From: an uncultured Bacteroidales bacterium
GTDB taxonomy: Bacteria > Bacteroidota > Bacteroidia > Bacteroidales > P3
Reading direction: 5' to 3'
Assembly: GCA_944320415.1 (NCBI GenBank)
Contig: CALUHJ010000008.1
Coordinates: forward strand, 1 to 64,000
DNA length: 64,000 bases
The notes beneath the pieces are model-generated. The model did no database searches and was not told the DNA's origin. It worked only from the letters and a program-made list of their open reading frames with translations. Made by a program: the position numbers and the translations under genes. Below are positions 1-6,463 of this stretch, piece after piece (the first letter of the stretch is position 1; every line of letters starts with the position of its first letter).

Positions 1-110
1 GTTTTCGCCTTGTCGGAATGTCGTGCTTTACCGATAGGCAAGGTGCTGTTCATTCCTGCAATTCTGTTGACCGTTTTATTATCTTGACGGTTTAGAGACC
101 AACCGACCAT
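1..110 (-). CDS. Partial unidentified open frame running off the left edge
   Basis: An open minus-strand frame begins with ATG at 110-108 and stays open for 36 codons to the window edge. It starts MVGWSLNRQDNKTVNRIAGM. The frame is also open upstream of the ATG for about 14 codons back to a TAA. I do not recognise the product, and the visible part is too short to judge. Its position beside a repeat-rich non-coding stretch would fit a gene of a mobile or mobilisable element, but that is inference. It could equally be a chance open frame. Confidence 0.2.
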   Translation of the reverse strand, partial: MVGWSLNRQDNKTVNRIAGMNSTLPIGKARHSDKAK

Positions 111-147
111 GATGCTAACCAATAATTGGGCAAACCAACCAACCGAC
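98..147. repeat. Pair of 10-bp direct repeats
   Basis: The decamer ACCAACCGAC occurs at 98-107 and again at 138-147, 40 bases apart start to start. It lies in a C/A-rich tract with further ACCA units. The first copy falls inside the partial minus-strand open frame and the second upstream of it. Such spaced repeats (iterons or relaxase sites) are common in transfer or replication origins, but nothing here proves that role. Confidence 0.45.
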
Positions 148-149
148 TG

Positions 150-173
150 TTATTTGTTGGAAGCAACAAATAA
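150..173. repeat. Perfect 10-bp inverted repeat
   Basis: TTATTTGTTG at 150-159 is followed by the 4-base loop GAAG and its exact reverse complement CAACAAATAA at 164-173. There is no following U-run, so it does not look like an ordinary terminator. A protein-binding site or a cruciform in a mobile-element control region is possible. Confidence 0.6.
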
Positions 174-250
174 TATGACCAATCTCAAACAAGCATCTTA
201 TCAAAGACAATTCTTCTATTTTTAGTCGTGATTTCCATGCTTAAATTTTA

Positions 251-264
251 TGTTCAAGCGAACA
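251..264. repeat. Short inverted repeat, possible operator
   Basis: TGTTC at 251-255 and GAACA at 260-264 form a symmetric 14-bp site with a 4-base centre. It directly abuts the long palindrome at 265-322. It lies about 150 bp upstream of the XRE-family regulator gene, so a regulator-binding site is possible. Confidence 0.4.
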
Positions 265-322
265 TGGCAAGTTGTGTTTTGGGGCGCCCGAAATGTTTTC
301 GGTGCCCCAAAACTACTTGCCA
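265..322. repeat. Long imperfect palindrome (about 58 bp)
   Basis: TGGCAAGT at 265-272 pairs with ACTTGCCA at 315-322. Inside it TTTTGGGGC pairs with GCCCCAAAA, and the innermost CGAAA pairs with TTTTCG, leaving a very short loop. The GC-rich core is unusual for this AT-rich window. Position and shape suggest a cruciform or hairpin such as an origin of transfer, an attachment site or a strong terminator. The 1-425 stretch otherwise holds no convincing complete gene. Confidence 0.6.
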
Positions 323-401
323 AAATCTTTCCATCCAAAGTCGGGAAAAGCATACGAATAAAAAGTAGTTTACTTTGAATTACCGAATCAAATAAATTCA
401 T

Positions 402-409
402 TACCTTTG
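402..409 (+). promoter_or_regulatory. -7 promoter element of the accessory operon
   Basis: TACCTTTG matches the Bacteroidota -7 consensus TAnnTTTG and lies 16 bases before the ATG at 426. A TTTG at 374-377 could be the -33 element, although the 24-base spacing is somewhat long. This would drive the XRE regulator and the compact genes after it. Confidence 0.5.
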
Positions 410-425
410 CATATAGTTCAATTTA

Positions 426-629
426 ATGATTGATATGGAAGATATAAATAGGCTCAAAATAGTTTTAGTCGAAAAAAAGAAAACAGGTAAATGGTTGGCC
501 GAACAGTTAGGCAAAAATCCGTCAACCGTTTCAAAATGGTGTTCAAATGTATCTCAGCCAGATTTGGCGACGCTTGTTAAAGTTGCCGAGTTATTGAAAG
601 TTGATGTGCAAGAATTGATAAATAAGTAA
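426..629 (+). CDS. XRE/Cro-type helix-turn-helix regulator
   Basis: A 67-residue protein made almost entirely of a Cro/C1-type helix-turn-helix. Residues about 20-45 (TGKWLAEQLGKNPSTVSKWC) give the two DNA-binding helices, and the tail LATLVKVAELLKVDVQELI is the typical closing helix pair of the family. ATG at 426 follows a clear -7 element; an internal ATG at 435 is an alternative. It is the first gene of a same-strand block, 15 bases before an adenine methyltransferase. Small regulators in this position often act as controller proteins of restriction-modification loci. That role is inferred from position, not shown. Confidence 0.85.
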   Translation: MIDMEDINRLKIVLVEKKKTGKWLAEQLGKNPSTVSKWCSNVSQPDLATLVKVAELLKVDVQELINK

Positions 630-644
630 GTAAGTAAGATATTT

Positions 645-1694
645 ATGGCTAATAAAAATCTCAATAAAGCTAAGGAAGCAAAGAAAGATGAATTTTATAC
701 CCAACTTGAGGATATAAATAGTGAATTGCGCCATTACCGTGAACATTTTCGAGGTAAAACAGTCCTTTGTAATTGTGATGACCCTCGTATAAGCAATTTT
801 TTCACCTATTTTGCATACAATTTTGAGTTTCTTGGATTAAAGAAACTTATAACCACCTGTTATAAAAATCAAGATATAGACTTGTTCAGTACCAATAAAA
901 GCGAACAAGCAGTGTATCTGATTTACGAAGGTGATAAAAACGGAGACAAAATTCCTACAGCAGACGAGATAGGTGTACATCCCTTAAAAGGAGATGGGGA
1001 TTTTCGAAGTCAAGAATGCATCGAATTATTAAAAGAAGCAGATATTGTTGTTACTAATCCGCCCTTTTCTTTGTTCCGTGAATATGTCGCTCAACTTATC
1101 GAATATGATAAAAAGTTTCTGATTATAGGACATCAGAATGCAATTAAGTATAAAGAAATATTCCCTCTCATCAAAGAAAATAAACTATGGCTTGGCTATG
1201 GTTTCAAAGGAGGCGCAGGACATTTCATCTCCAATTATGAAGATACAGCTACAGCAGGAGACCATAGAGAAGGAATGATTCGAGTTTCCGGTGTTACTTG
1301 GTTTACCAATCTTGAAATCAAGAAACGTCATGAGGATTTAATTTTGTACAAAAGCTATAATCCAGAAGAATATCCTAAATATGAAAACTATGATGCGGTT
1401 GATGTGTCTAAAACAACGGAAATCCCATGCGATTATGATGGACTTATGGGAGTGCCAATTACGTTTCTTGACAAATACAATCCTGAACAATTTGAAATCA
1501 TAGGAAATACGTGCGATACAGATTGGATAAGATCCGTTGGTTTTAAACCTATGGGGCAAGATACAATAGACAATCTAAGAAGGCAAGGGAATAAAGCGCA
1601 TGTTACAGCTAACATGAACTCTCCATATATACTAAAAAATGGACTTGTAACTTTGCCATATGCTCGCATAATAATCCGTAAAATTCAAAAGTAA
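645..1694 (+). CDS. EcoRI-family adenine-specific DNA methyltransferase
   Basis: A 349-residue protein resembling the EcoRI-methylase family. It carries the N6-adenine methyltransferase catalytic motif NPPF at about residues 138-141 (VVTNPPFSLFREYV), preceded by the acidic ECIELLKEADIV segment. The start KKDEFYTQLEDINSELRHY and the motif VLCNCDDPRISNFFTYF are characteristic of this family. It would transfer a methyl group from S-adenosylmethionine to adenine in a specific site. It lies between the XRE regulator and a DUF262-HNH gene, only 6 bases from the latter, suggesting one functional unit. Isoleucine codons are mixed, unlike the ATA-dominated core genes, consistent with transfer. The recognition site cannot be read from the sequence. 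Confidence 0.88.
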   Translation: MANKNLNKAKEAKKDEFYTQLEDINSELRHYREHFRGKTVLCNCDDPRISNFFTYFAYNFEFLGLKKLITTCYKNQDIDLFSTNKSEQAVYLIYEGDKNGDKIPTADEIGVHPLKGDGDFRSQECIELLKEADIVVTNPPFSLFREYVAQLIEYDKKFLIIGHQNAIKYKEIFPLIKENKLWLGYGFKGGAGHFISNYEDTATAGDHREGMIRVSGVTWFTNLEIKKRHEDLILYKSYNPEEYPKYENYDAVDVSKTTEIPCDYDGLMGVPITFLDKYNPEQFEIIGNTCDTDWIRSVGFKPMGQDTIDNLRRQGNKAHVTANMNSPYILKNGLVTLPYARIIIRKIQK

Positions 1695-1700
1695 GTTACC

Positions 1701-2834
1701 ATGAATATAGAATTGCAATCCATACCTATACGAGATTTAATCTCTGGTTATGTCAATGACCCTGACAGCGGTGTTCGTGCATATAGTGGCAAATTAAATG
1801 TTCGGCCACCATATCAAAGAGAGTTTCGTTATGATGAAAAACAAAAACAAGCGGTTGTAGAAACAATCCTGAAAGGTTTTCCGCTCAATATCATGTATTG
1901 GTCGGAGGAAGAAGATGGAACATTCGAAATGATTGATGGTCAGCAGCGAACTCTTTCTATATGTGAATTTTACACACACGATTTCAATATCGTAGACAAA
2001 GATAGAGGGGTGTTGTTTTTCAATACATTAACTGACTCGGAAAAAGAAGCTTTTCTTGACTATGAACTGACTGTGTATTTCTGTTCCGGCACTGACAAAG
2101 AGAAACTGGATTGGTTTCGAGTCATAAATATCGCGGGGGAGAAACTAATGCCTCAGGAACTTCGCAATGCAGTGTATGTTGGACCGTTTGTGACGGATGC
2201 CCGTCGGCATTTCTCAAAAAATGGTTGCCCAGCATATAAAATAGGTCATGACTATATGACAGGCAAGCTTGATGAACAGGCTTATCTCGAAACAGTGTTA
2301 GGTTGGGCTGCACGGAAAGAGGGCCTTAAAGATGAAAAGGAGAAGGGTATAGATAAGATTGATAAGTATATGGCAATCCATCAGTTTGAACCCAACTCAA
2401 ATAAACTTTGGGCTTATTACATGCAAATCATAACATGGGTTCGCTCTACATTTCCCAAATACCGTAAAGAGATGAAAGGACTTGATTGGGGCGCAATGTT
2501 TGACGAATTTGGTGAAGGAGTGTACGATACGGAAGTTCTTGAAAAACAAATTCATGACTTGATGGAAGACGATGAGATAATGAAGAAGTCAGGTATCTAC
2601 CGTTATGTATTGAGCGGAGATTTACGCGACCTTAGCTTCCGCACTTTTGACAAAAAGCAAAAACGTGAAGCATATGAACGACAAAAAGGAATATGTGTCC
2701 ATTGTGGCAAACATTTCGAGTTGGAAGAAATGGAAGCAGATCATATTATACCTTGGAAAGAAGGCGGCACAACCGTAGCCGAGAATTGCCAAATGCTTTG
2801 CAGAAACTGTAATCGTATTAAAGGAGGAAAATAA
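1701..2834 (+). CDS. DUF262 (DGQQR) NTPase fused to HNH endonuclease
   Basis: The N-terminal half (about residues 1-250) has the DUF262/GmrS-like signatures PYQREFRYD at about 37-45 and DGQQRTLS at about 79-86, the NTP-binding motif of GmrSD- and SspE-like proteins. The last 45 residues form a zinc-type HNH nuclease: CVHC, then DHIIPW, GG and N, then LCRNCNRIKGG. This is the architecture of modification-sensing restriction enzymes. It follows an EcoRI-type methyltransferase by 6 bases, so it may cut DNA lacking that methyl mark or use it as a cue. That pairing is inferred. At 377 residues it is compact for a GmrSD-type fusion. It ends two bases before the next start, indicating translational coupling. 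Confidence 0.85.
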   Translation: MNIELQSIPIRDLISGYVNDPDSGVRAYSGKLNVRPPYQREFRYDEKQKQAVVETILKGFPLNIMYWSEEEDGTFEMIDGQQRTLSICEFYTHDFNIVDKDRGVLFFNTLTDSEKEAFLDYELTVYFCSGTDKEKLDWFRVINIAGEKLMPQELRNAVYVGPFVTDARRHFSKNGCPAYKIGHDYMTGKLDEQAYLETVLGWAARKEGLKDEKEKGIDKIDKYMAIHQFEPNSNKLWAYYMQIITWVRSTFPKYRKEMKGLDWGAMFDEFGEGVYDTEVLEKQIHDLMEDDEIMKKSGIYRYVLSGDLRDLSFRTFDKKQKREAYERQKGICVHCGKHFELEEMEADHIIPWKEGGTTVAENCQMLCRNCNRIKGGK

Positions 2835-2836
2835 TA

Positions 2837-3979
2837 ATGAAATGTCAATTTTGTGGTCAGGAATTACCAGACAAGGCTAAATTTTGCTTCAACTGTAAAA
2901 AGCAAATAGTTTGTCAGCAGTGTGGCGAGAAACTAATAGATGGGGCAGAGATTTGTATATATTGTGGAACAGAGATAAATCCTACAATAATAACTAATAG
3001 CCAAAATCATATTAAATATATCGAAACGCAAACGGAGAAATCGTTTGAAGCATCTTTTTCTAATGAAACAGCAGGGGCTGTCGTTGAAACATTTGCTAGT
3101 TTTCTTCCATATAATAGAAAACGAAGCAATATAATTGAATTTACTAACAATTCAAATGAGGCCAATTTTTCAGAAGTAGAGAATGTTACGCCCAAGTTAT
3201 TATCCTCTAATTCGAATGGAGAATCCACAACTAATAATGAAACTTATTCTATTGACAAAATATTTAAGAAAAGAGGAGAAAATGAAATTTATTTGCACGA
3301 AACAAGTTTAAAAGCTAATAGTAAGAGAGACTATGCTGGACGTTTGACAATTCTCTATTTGTATTATAATCAAATACATGGTATAGAAGAAGTCAAAAGG
3401 ACAGAAGTAAATTCTTTTCTTGAAAAAACAGGACTTAAAAATGACGGAAATTATCGAAAATGGCTCAGTGAGGAAAAATCATTATACAATATTAATAATG
3501 GCTCATATTGCTTATGTAGGGCAGGTGAAGAACGAGCTAAATCATATTTGGCTGATATATTCGATAATGAAAAAACAGATGGGTGGAAATTGGGAAATAG
3601 TACAAAAGATAATTCCAAAAATAGTGGTACAAATAAAACATCAAAAAATCCAACAAGCTATTCTTTTATTACAGAGTTAAACTTGAAGCCAGAAGGTAAA
3701 GACTCTCTTAAAAATTTTGTATCCAAGTATAAAGCATCTAGCGGAGCAGAATATAATCTTGTATTTGTTTATTATCTTCAAAATATTCTTGGTGAAAAGA
3801 ATATAGGGCCTAATCATATTTATACCTGCTACAAGGATTTAAATTTTAAATTCCCGTCTAATATACGTCAGAGCCTTATTGATACAAAATCAAAGAAAGG
3901 TTGGATAGACACATCGAATATGAATGACATTAAGGTGTCAACGGTTGGAGAGAATGCTATAATTGATTTAACAAAATGA
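2837..3979 (+). CDS. Double zinc-ribbon protein with two repeated winged-helix-like modules
   Basis: Not recognised as a named family. Residues 3-43 hold two zinc ribbons (Cys 3, 6, 17, 20 and Cys 26, 29, 40, 43). A low-complexity Ser/Asn-rich linker follows to about residue 140. Two segments (about 165-240 and 285-380) then share a pattern: a LxYLYY or LVFVYY helix, a short helix, and an SEEKS/TKSKK turn leading to a strand pair and a closing helix. The same pattern recurs at the N terminus of the next gene. This suggests a winged-helix or similar recognition fold, but that is my reading by eye. It overlaps the next gene by 4 bases (ATGA), implying coupling. A DNA- or RNA-binding adaptor role is plausible only. 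Confidence 0.7.
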   Translation: MKCQFCGQELPDKAKFCFNCKKQIVCQQCGEKLIDGAEICIYCGTEINPTIITNSQNHIKYIETQTEKSFEASFSNETAGAVVETFASFLPYNRKRSNIIEFTNNSNEANFSEVENVTPKLLSSNSNGESTTNNETYSIDKIFKKRGENEIYLHETSLKANSKRDYAGRLTILYLYYNQIHGIEEVKRTEVNSFLEKTGLKNDGNYRKWLSEEKSLYNINNGSYCLCRAGEERAKSYLADIFDNEKTDGWKLGNSTKDNSKNSGTNKTSKNPTSYSFITELNLKPEGKDSLKNFVSKYKASSGAEYNLVFVYYLQNILGEKNIGPNHIYTCYKDLNFKFPSNIRQSLIDTKSKKGWIDTSNMNDIKVSTVGENAIIDLTK

Positions 3980-4731
3980 CGATTGAAGAATATATAAATA
4001 GAATTGAAGGTTTTTTATCATTAAAATCTTCTGAACAGATTCCTTACTTGGGATATTATTTGACAAATTATCAGGACAAGGAGTCTTTTACAGCAAAGAG
4101 TATTGAAGATTGTTTTATCTCTTTGCAACTCCCGCCTTATAGCAATATCTCTGCCTACCTTTCAAAAGAAAAGAAGTCTAAGCATATGATAGCTCATAGA
4201 AACGGAGGATATAGATTAACAAAATCAGTGGAGGCAGATATTTCTAGCCGGATAGGAGAAGTGAAGGTCAATGAACCATCAGACAATTATTTTCCATTAG
4301 AATTATTGGATGGTACTCGTTCCTATTTAATTAAAACAGCAAGACAAGCCATATTGTGTTATGATTATCAGCTTTACGATGCTTGTTTGGTTATGACACG
4401 CAGATTGGTCGAAACATTAATTATTGAGGTCTTTGAAAGATATGATATAAAAGACCGTATTAAAGATGCTAAAGGAAATTACTTCTTTTGTTCTGATTTA
4501 ATAGATAGCCTTATGGCAGAAAAGAGTTTATGGACAATAGGTCGTAATTCGATAAAGGCTCTACCTGATATCAAGGCCAAGGGAGATTTAAGTGCACATA
4601 ATCGTAGATTTAATGCAACTAAAAGTGATGTTGATTCCATAAAATCAGGTTTGCGGATTGTCGTTGAGGAATTAGTGCATCTTATTAATTATGAGCAATG
4701 GAATAAGGAAAATAAGAAAGTGGTCATATAA
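3976..4731 (+). CDS. HEPN/DUF4145-like protein with N-terminal winged-helix-like module
   Basis: A 251-residue protein of unknown function. Residues about 1-95 match, by eye, the repeated module of the preceding gene (IPYLGYYL, then AYLSKEKKS, then GGYRLTKS). The remainder is helical: TARQAILCYDYQLYDACLVM is followed by TRRLVETLIIEVFERY and by DLSAHNRRF at about residue 203. This resembles DUF4145-type HEPN-like domains, where an AH motif follows a long helix pair. HEPN proteins in defence loci are often RNases or scaffolds. The canonical R-x4-H pair is not obvious here, so catalysis is uncertain. It starts in ATGA overlap with the upstream stop and ends two bases before the next gene. Confidence 0.68.
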   Translation: MTIEEYINRIEGFLSLKSSEQIPYLGYYLTNYQDKESFTAKSIEDCFISLQLPPYSNISAYLSKEKKSKHMIAHRNGGYRLTKSVEADISSRIGEVKVNEPSDNYFPLELLDGTRSYLIKTARQAILCYDYQLYDACLVMTRRLVETLIIEVFERYDIKDRIKDAKGNYFFCSDLIDSLMAEKSLWTIGRNSIKALPDIKAKGDLSAHNRRFNATKSDVDSIKSGLRIVVEELVHLINYEQWNKENKKVVI

Positions 4732-4733
4732 CA

Positions 4734-6197
4734 ATGAAACGAATCAAAATATTCATAAGCAGTGTGCAGAGTGAGTTTGCGGAAGAGCGAGCGATGCTTT
4801 GCCATTATATCCGAACAGATGCGTTATTGGGAAAGTTCTTTGAGCCATTTATTTTTGAAGAAGTTCCAGCAAATGAATATCCTACAAGTCATGTGTATTT
4901 AAAGGAGGTGGAACTGTGCGATATATATTTGGGATTGTATGGTAATTTGTACGGATATGAAGATGCAGAGGGTATTTCACCTACAGAACGGGAGTATGAT
5001 TTAGCTGCTGAATTACATAAGAGCCGTTTGATTTATATCAAGAGCATTGATGAGAGTAATAGGCATCCGAAAGAGACAGCTTTCATAAGAAAAGTTGAGC
5101 GAGATATAGTCCGTAAGACCTTTGTAGATATGGATGGATTGCGGACCTCTGTGTATGCATCCTTGATTCGTTATTTGGAAGAGAAGGAGTATATCAGGTG
5201 GAGGCCATTCGATGCTTCTTACGACAATGGGGCGACGATAGATGATTTGGATGAAGATAAGATTCGCAGTTTCATTCAGGTTGCCCGTTCAAAACGAAAT
5301 TTTCCACTTTCAGTGGATACGCCAATAAAAGAGTTGCTTACTCATTTAGATTTAATCGATGAGAATGATAGGATTGCCAATGCTGCAATTCTGCTTTTCG
5401 GAAAGAAACCTCAGAAATATTTTATCACTTCGGAAGTGAAGTGTGTGCAGTTCTATGGTAATGTCGTGAGAAAACCGATGCCTGCATATCAAATATATCG
5501 CGGTGATGTGTTTGAATTGGTGGATCAGGCAACAAGTTTTGTGATGAGTCGTGTGGATAATTGGGTAGGAACTCGTGACGAAGGAGAAACAGCATCTGTT
5601 CCAACGCGTCCGGAATTGCCTATTGATGCAGTTAAAGAGGCGATTGTAAATGCCGTTTGCCATAGAGATTACACAAGTAATGCAAGTGTTCAGGTGATGC
5701 TATTCCGAAATAGGCTGGAGATATGGAATCCGGGGCAATTACCGTATGGACTTACGGTACAGAAACTTCAAGGCCCTCATAAGTCGCTGCCGACTAATCC
5801 TCTGATAGCTGATCCGATGTATTGGAAAGGGTATATTGAGAAGGTTGGTACCGGTACGGAGGATATTATTGAGAAATGTCGTGATTATGGATTGAAGACT
5901 CCGGAGTTTTATCAAGAGGAAGATTTCAGAGTAGTCATCTGGAGGGCAGCAGAAGAAAGGCAAAGCGATCCAAAGCGATCCAAAGACGATCCAAAGACGA
6001 TCCAAAGCGATCCAAAAGAAGTAGAAGACCTTATAGGATTGATAAAAAATAATCCTTCGATATCAAGAGCAGAACTTGCAAGACAACTTGATTTGAGTGA
6101 ACGACAAGTGCGTAAGATGATGGATCAGTTACGAGCAGATGAAAGACTGACCAGAAAAGGAGGTAAAACAGGAGAATGGATAATAATTGATAAATAA
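4734..6197 (+). CDS. DUF4062 / RecG-like ATPase-fold / winged-helix protein
   Basis: Residues 1-105 are a DUF4062 domain (KIFISSVQSEFAEERAML, then CDIYLGLYGNLYG, then SPTEREYDLA), a TIR/REase-like sensor or effector fold. Residues about 200-400 match the AlbA-associated RecG-like HATPase_c_4 region (AILLFGKKPQ, then AIVNAVCHRDY, then RLEIWNPGQLP, then GTGTEDIIEKC). The last 60 residues are a winged helix (LIGLIKNNPSISRAELARQL). A charged SDPK-type linker, encoded by an out-of-phase DNA repeat at 5961-6016, joins the two. It closes the operon and is followed by a hairpin. Proteins of this build are widespread in bacterial accessory regions and are mostly uncharacterised. A nucleotide-sensing defence effector is an inference. 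Confidence 0.8.
   Translation: MKRIKIFISSVQSEFAEERAMLCHYIRTDALLGKFFEPFIFEEVPANEYPTSHVYLKEVELCDIYLGLYGNLYGYEDAEGISPTEREYDLAAELHKSRLIYIKSIDESNRHPKETAFIRKVERDIVRKTFVDMDGLRTSVYASLIRYLEEKEYIRWRPFDASYDNGATIDDLDEDKIRSFIQVARSKRNFPLSVDTPIKELLTHLDLIDENDRIANAAILLFGKKPQKYFITSEVKCVQFYGNVVRKPMPAYQIYRGDVFELVDQATSFVMSRVDNWVGTRDEGETASVPTRPELPIDAVKEAIVNAVCHRDYTSNASVQVMLFRNRLEIWNPGQLPYGLTVQKLQGPHKSLPTNPLIADPMYWKGYIEKVGTGTEDIIEKCRDYGLKTPEFYQEEDFRVVIWRAAEERQSDPKRSKDDPKTIQSDPKEVEDLIGLIKNNPSISRAELARQLDLSERQVRKMMDQLRADERLTRKGGKTGEWIIIDK
5961..6016 (+). repeat. Out-of-phase GATCCAAA tandem repeat inside a gene
   Basis: GATCCAAA occurs five times, starting at 5967, 5977, 5988, 5999 and 6009, so the unit is 10 or 11 bp. 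Because the unit is not a multiple of three, successive copies are read in different frames (SDPK, RSK, DDPK, TIQ, SDPK). Gain or loss of one unit would shift the frame and remove the C-terminal winged helix. This resembles a contingency (phase-variable) tract. Confidence 0.75.
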
Positions 6198-6205
6198 GAT
6201 AAAGT

Positions 6206-6244
6206 AGCCAAATCCTTGCATTATTAAGGATTTTGGCTATTTTT
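6206..6244 (+). terminator. Hairpin at the end of the accessory operon
   Basis: AGCCAAATCCTT at 6206-6217 pairs, with one bulged base, with AAGGATTTTGGCT at 6226-6238, followed by ATTTTT. It lies just after the stop at 6197 and is a plausible rho-independent terminator. The same bases contain TTG (6216-6218), a 19-base gap and TATTTTTG (6238-6245), so a promoter for porX with a long leader is an alternative or additional reading. The rest of 6245-6463 shows nothing else clear. Confidence 0.6.
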
Positions 6245-6463
6245 GCAGCTGAGTTATTTGACAGTCAAACATAGCGAAACGTTGAAATTTGCACGGTCTC
6301 TTAGTCGTTACTACTATTTCTCAAATAATTCGCTAAAAGTTTATTCTTCAACTGGTTAAGTCAAACTGTTGAAAATCTGAAATAAATTTCTTTTTTCCTT
6401 GATAACATTTTTCTTCGGTTGAACGTTAGCACTTAACGGATTGTGTAATTTAAGTTTGGTGCT

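Noticed and set aside
3420..3680. An 86-residue plus-strand frame within the zinc-ribbon gene
   Set aside because: It overlaps the larger coupled gene in another frame and has no start context or motif of its own.
5961..6016. CRISPR array
   Set aside because: The units are only 10-11 bp with no spacers and lie inside a coding frame.
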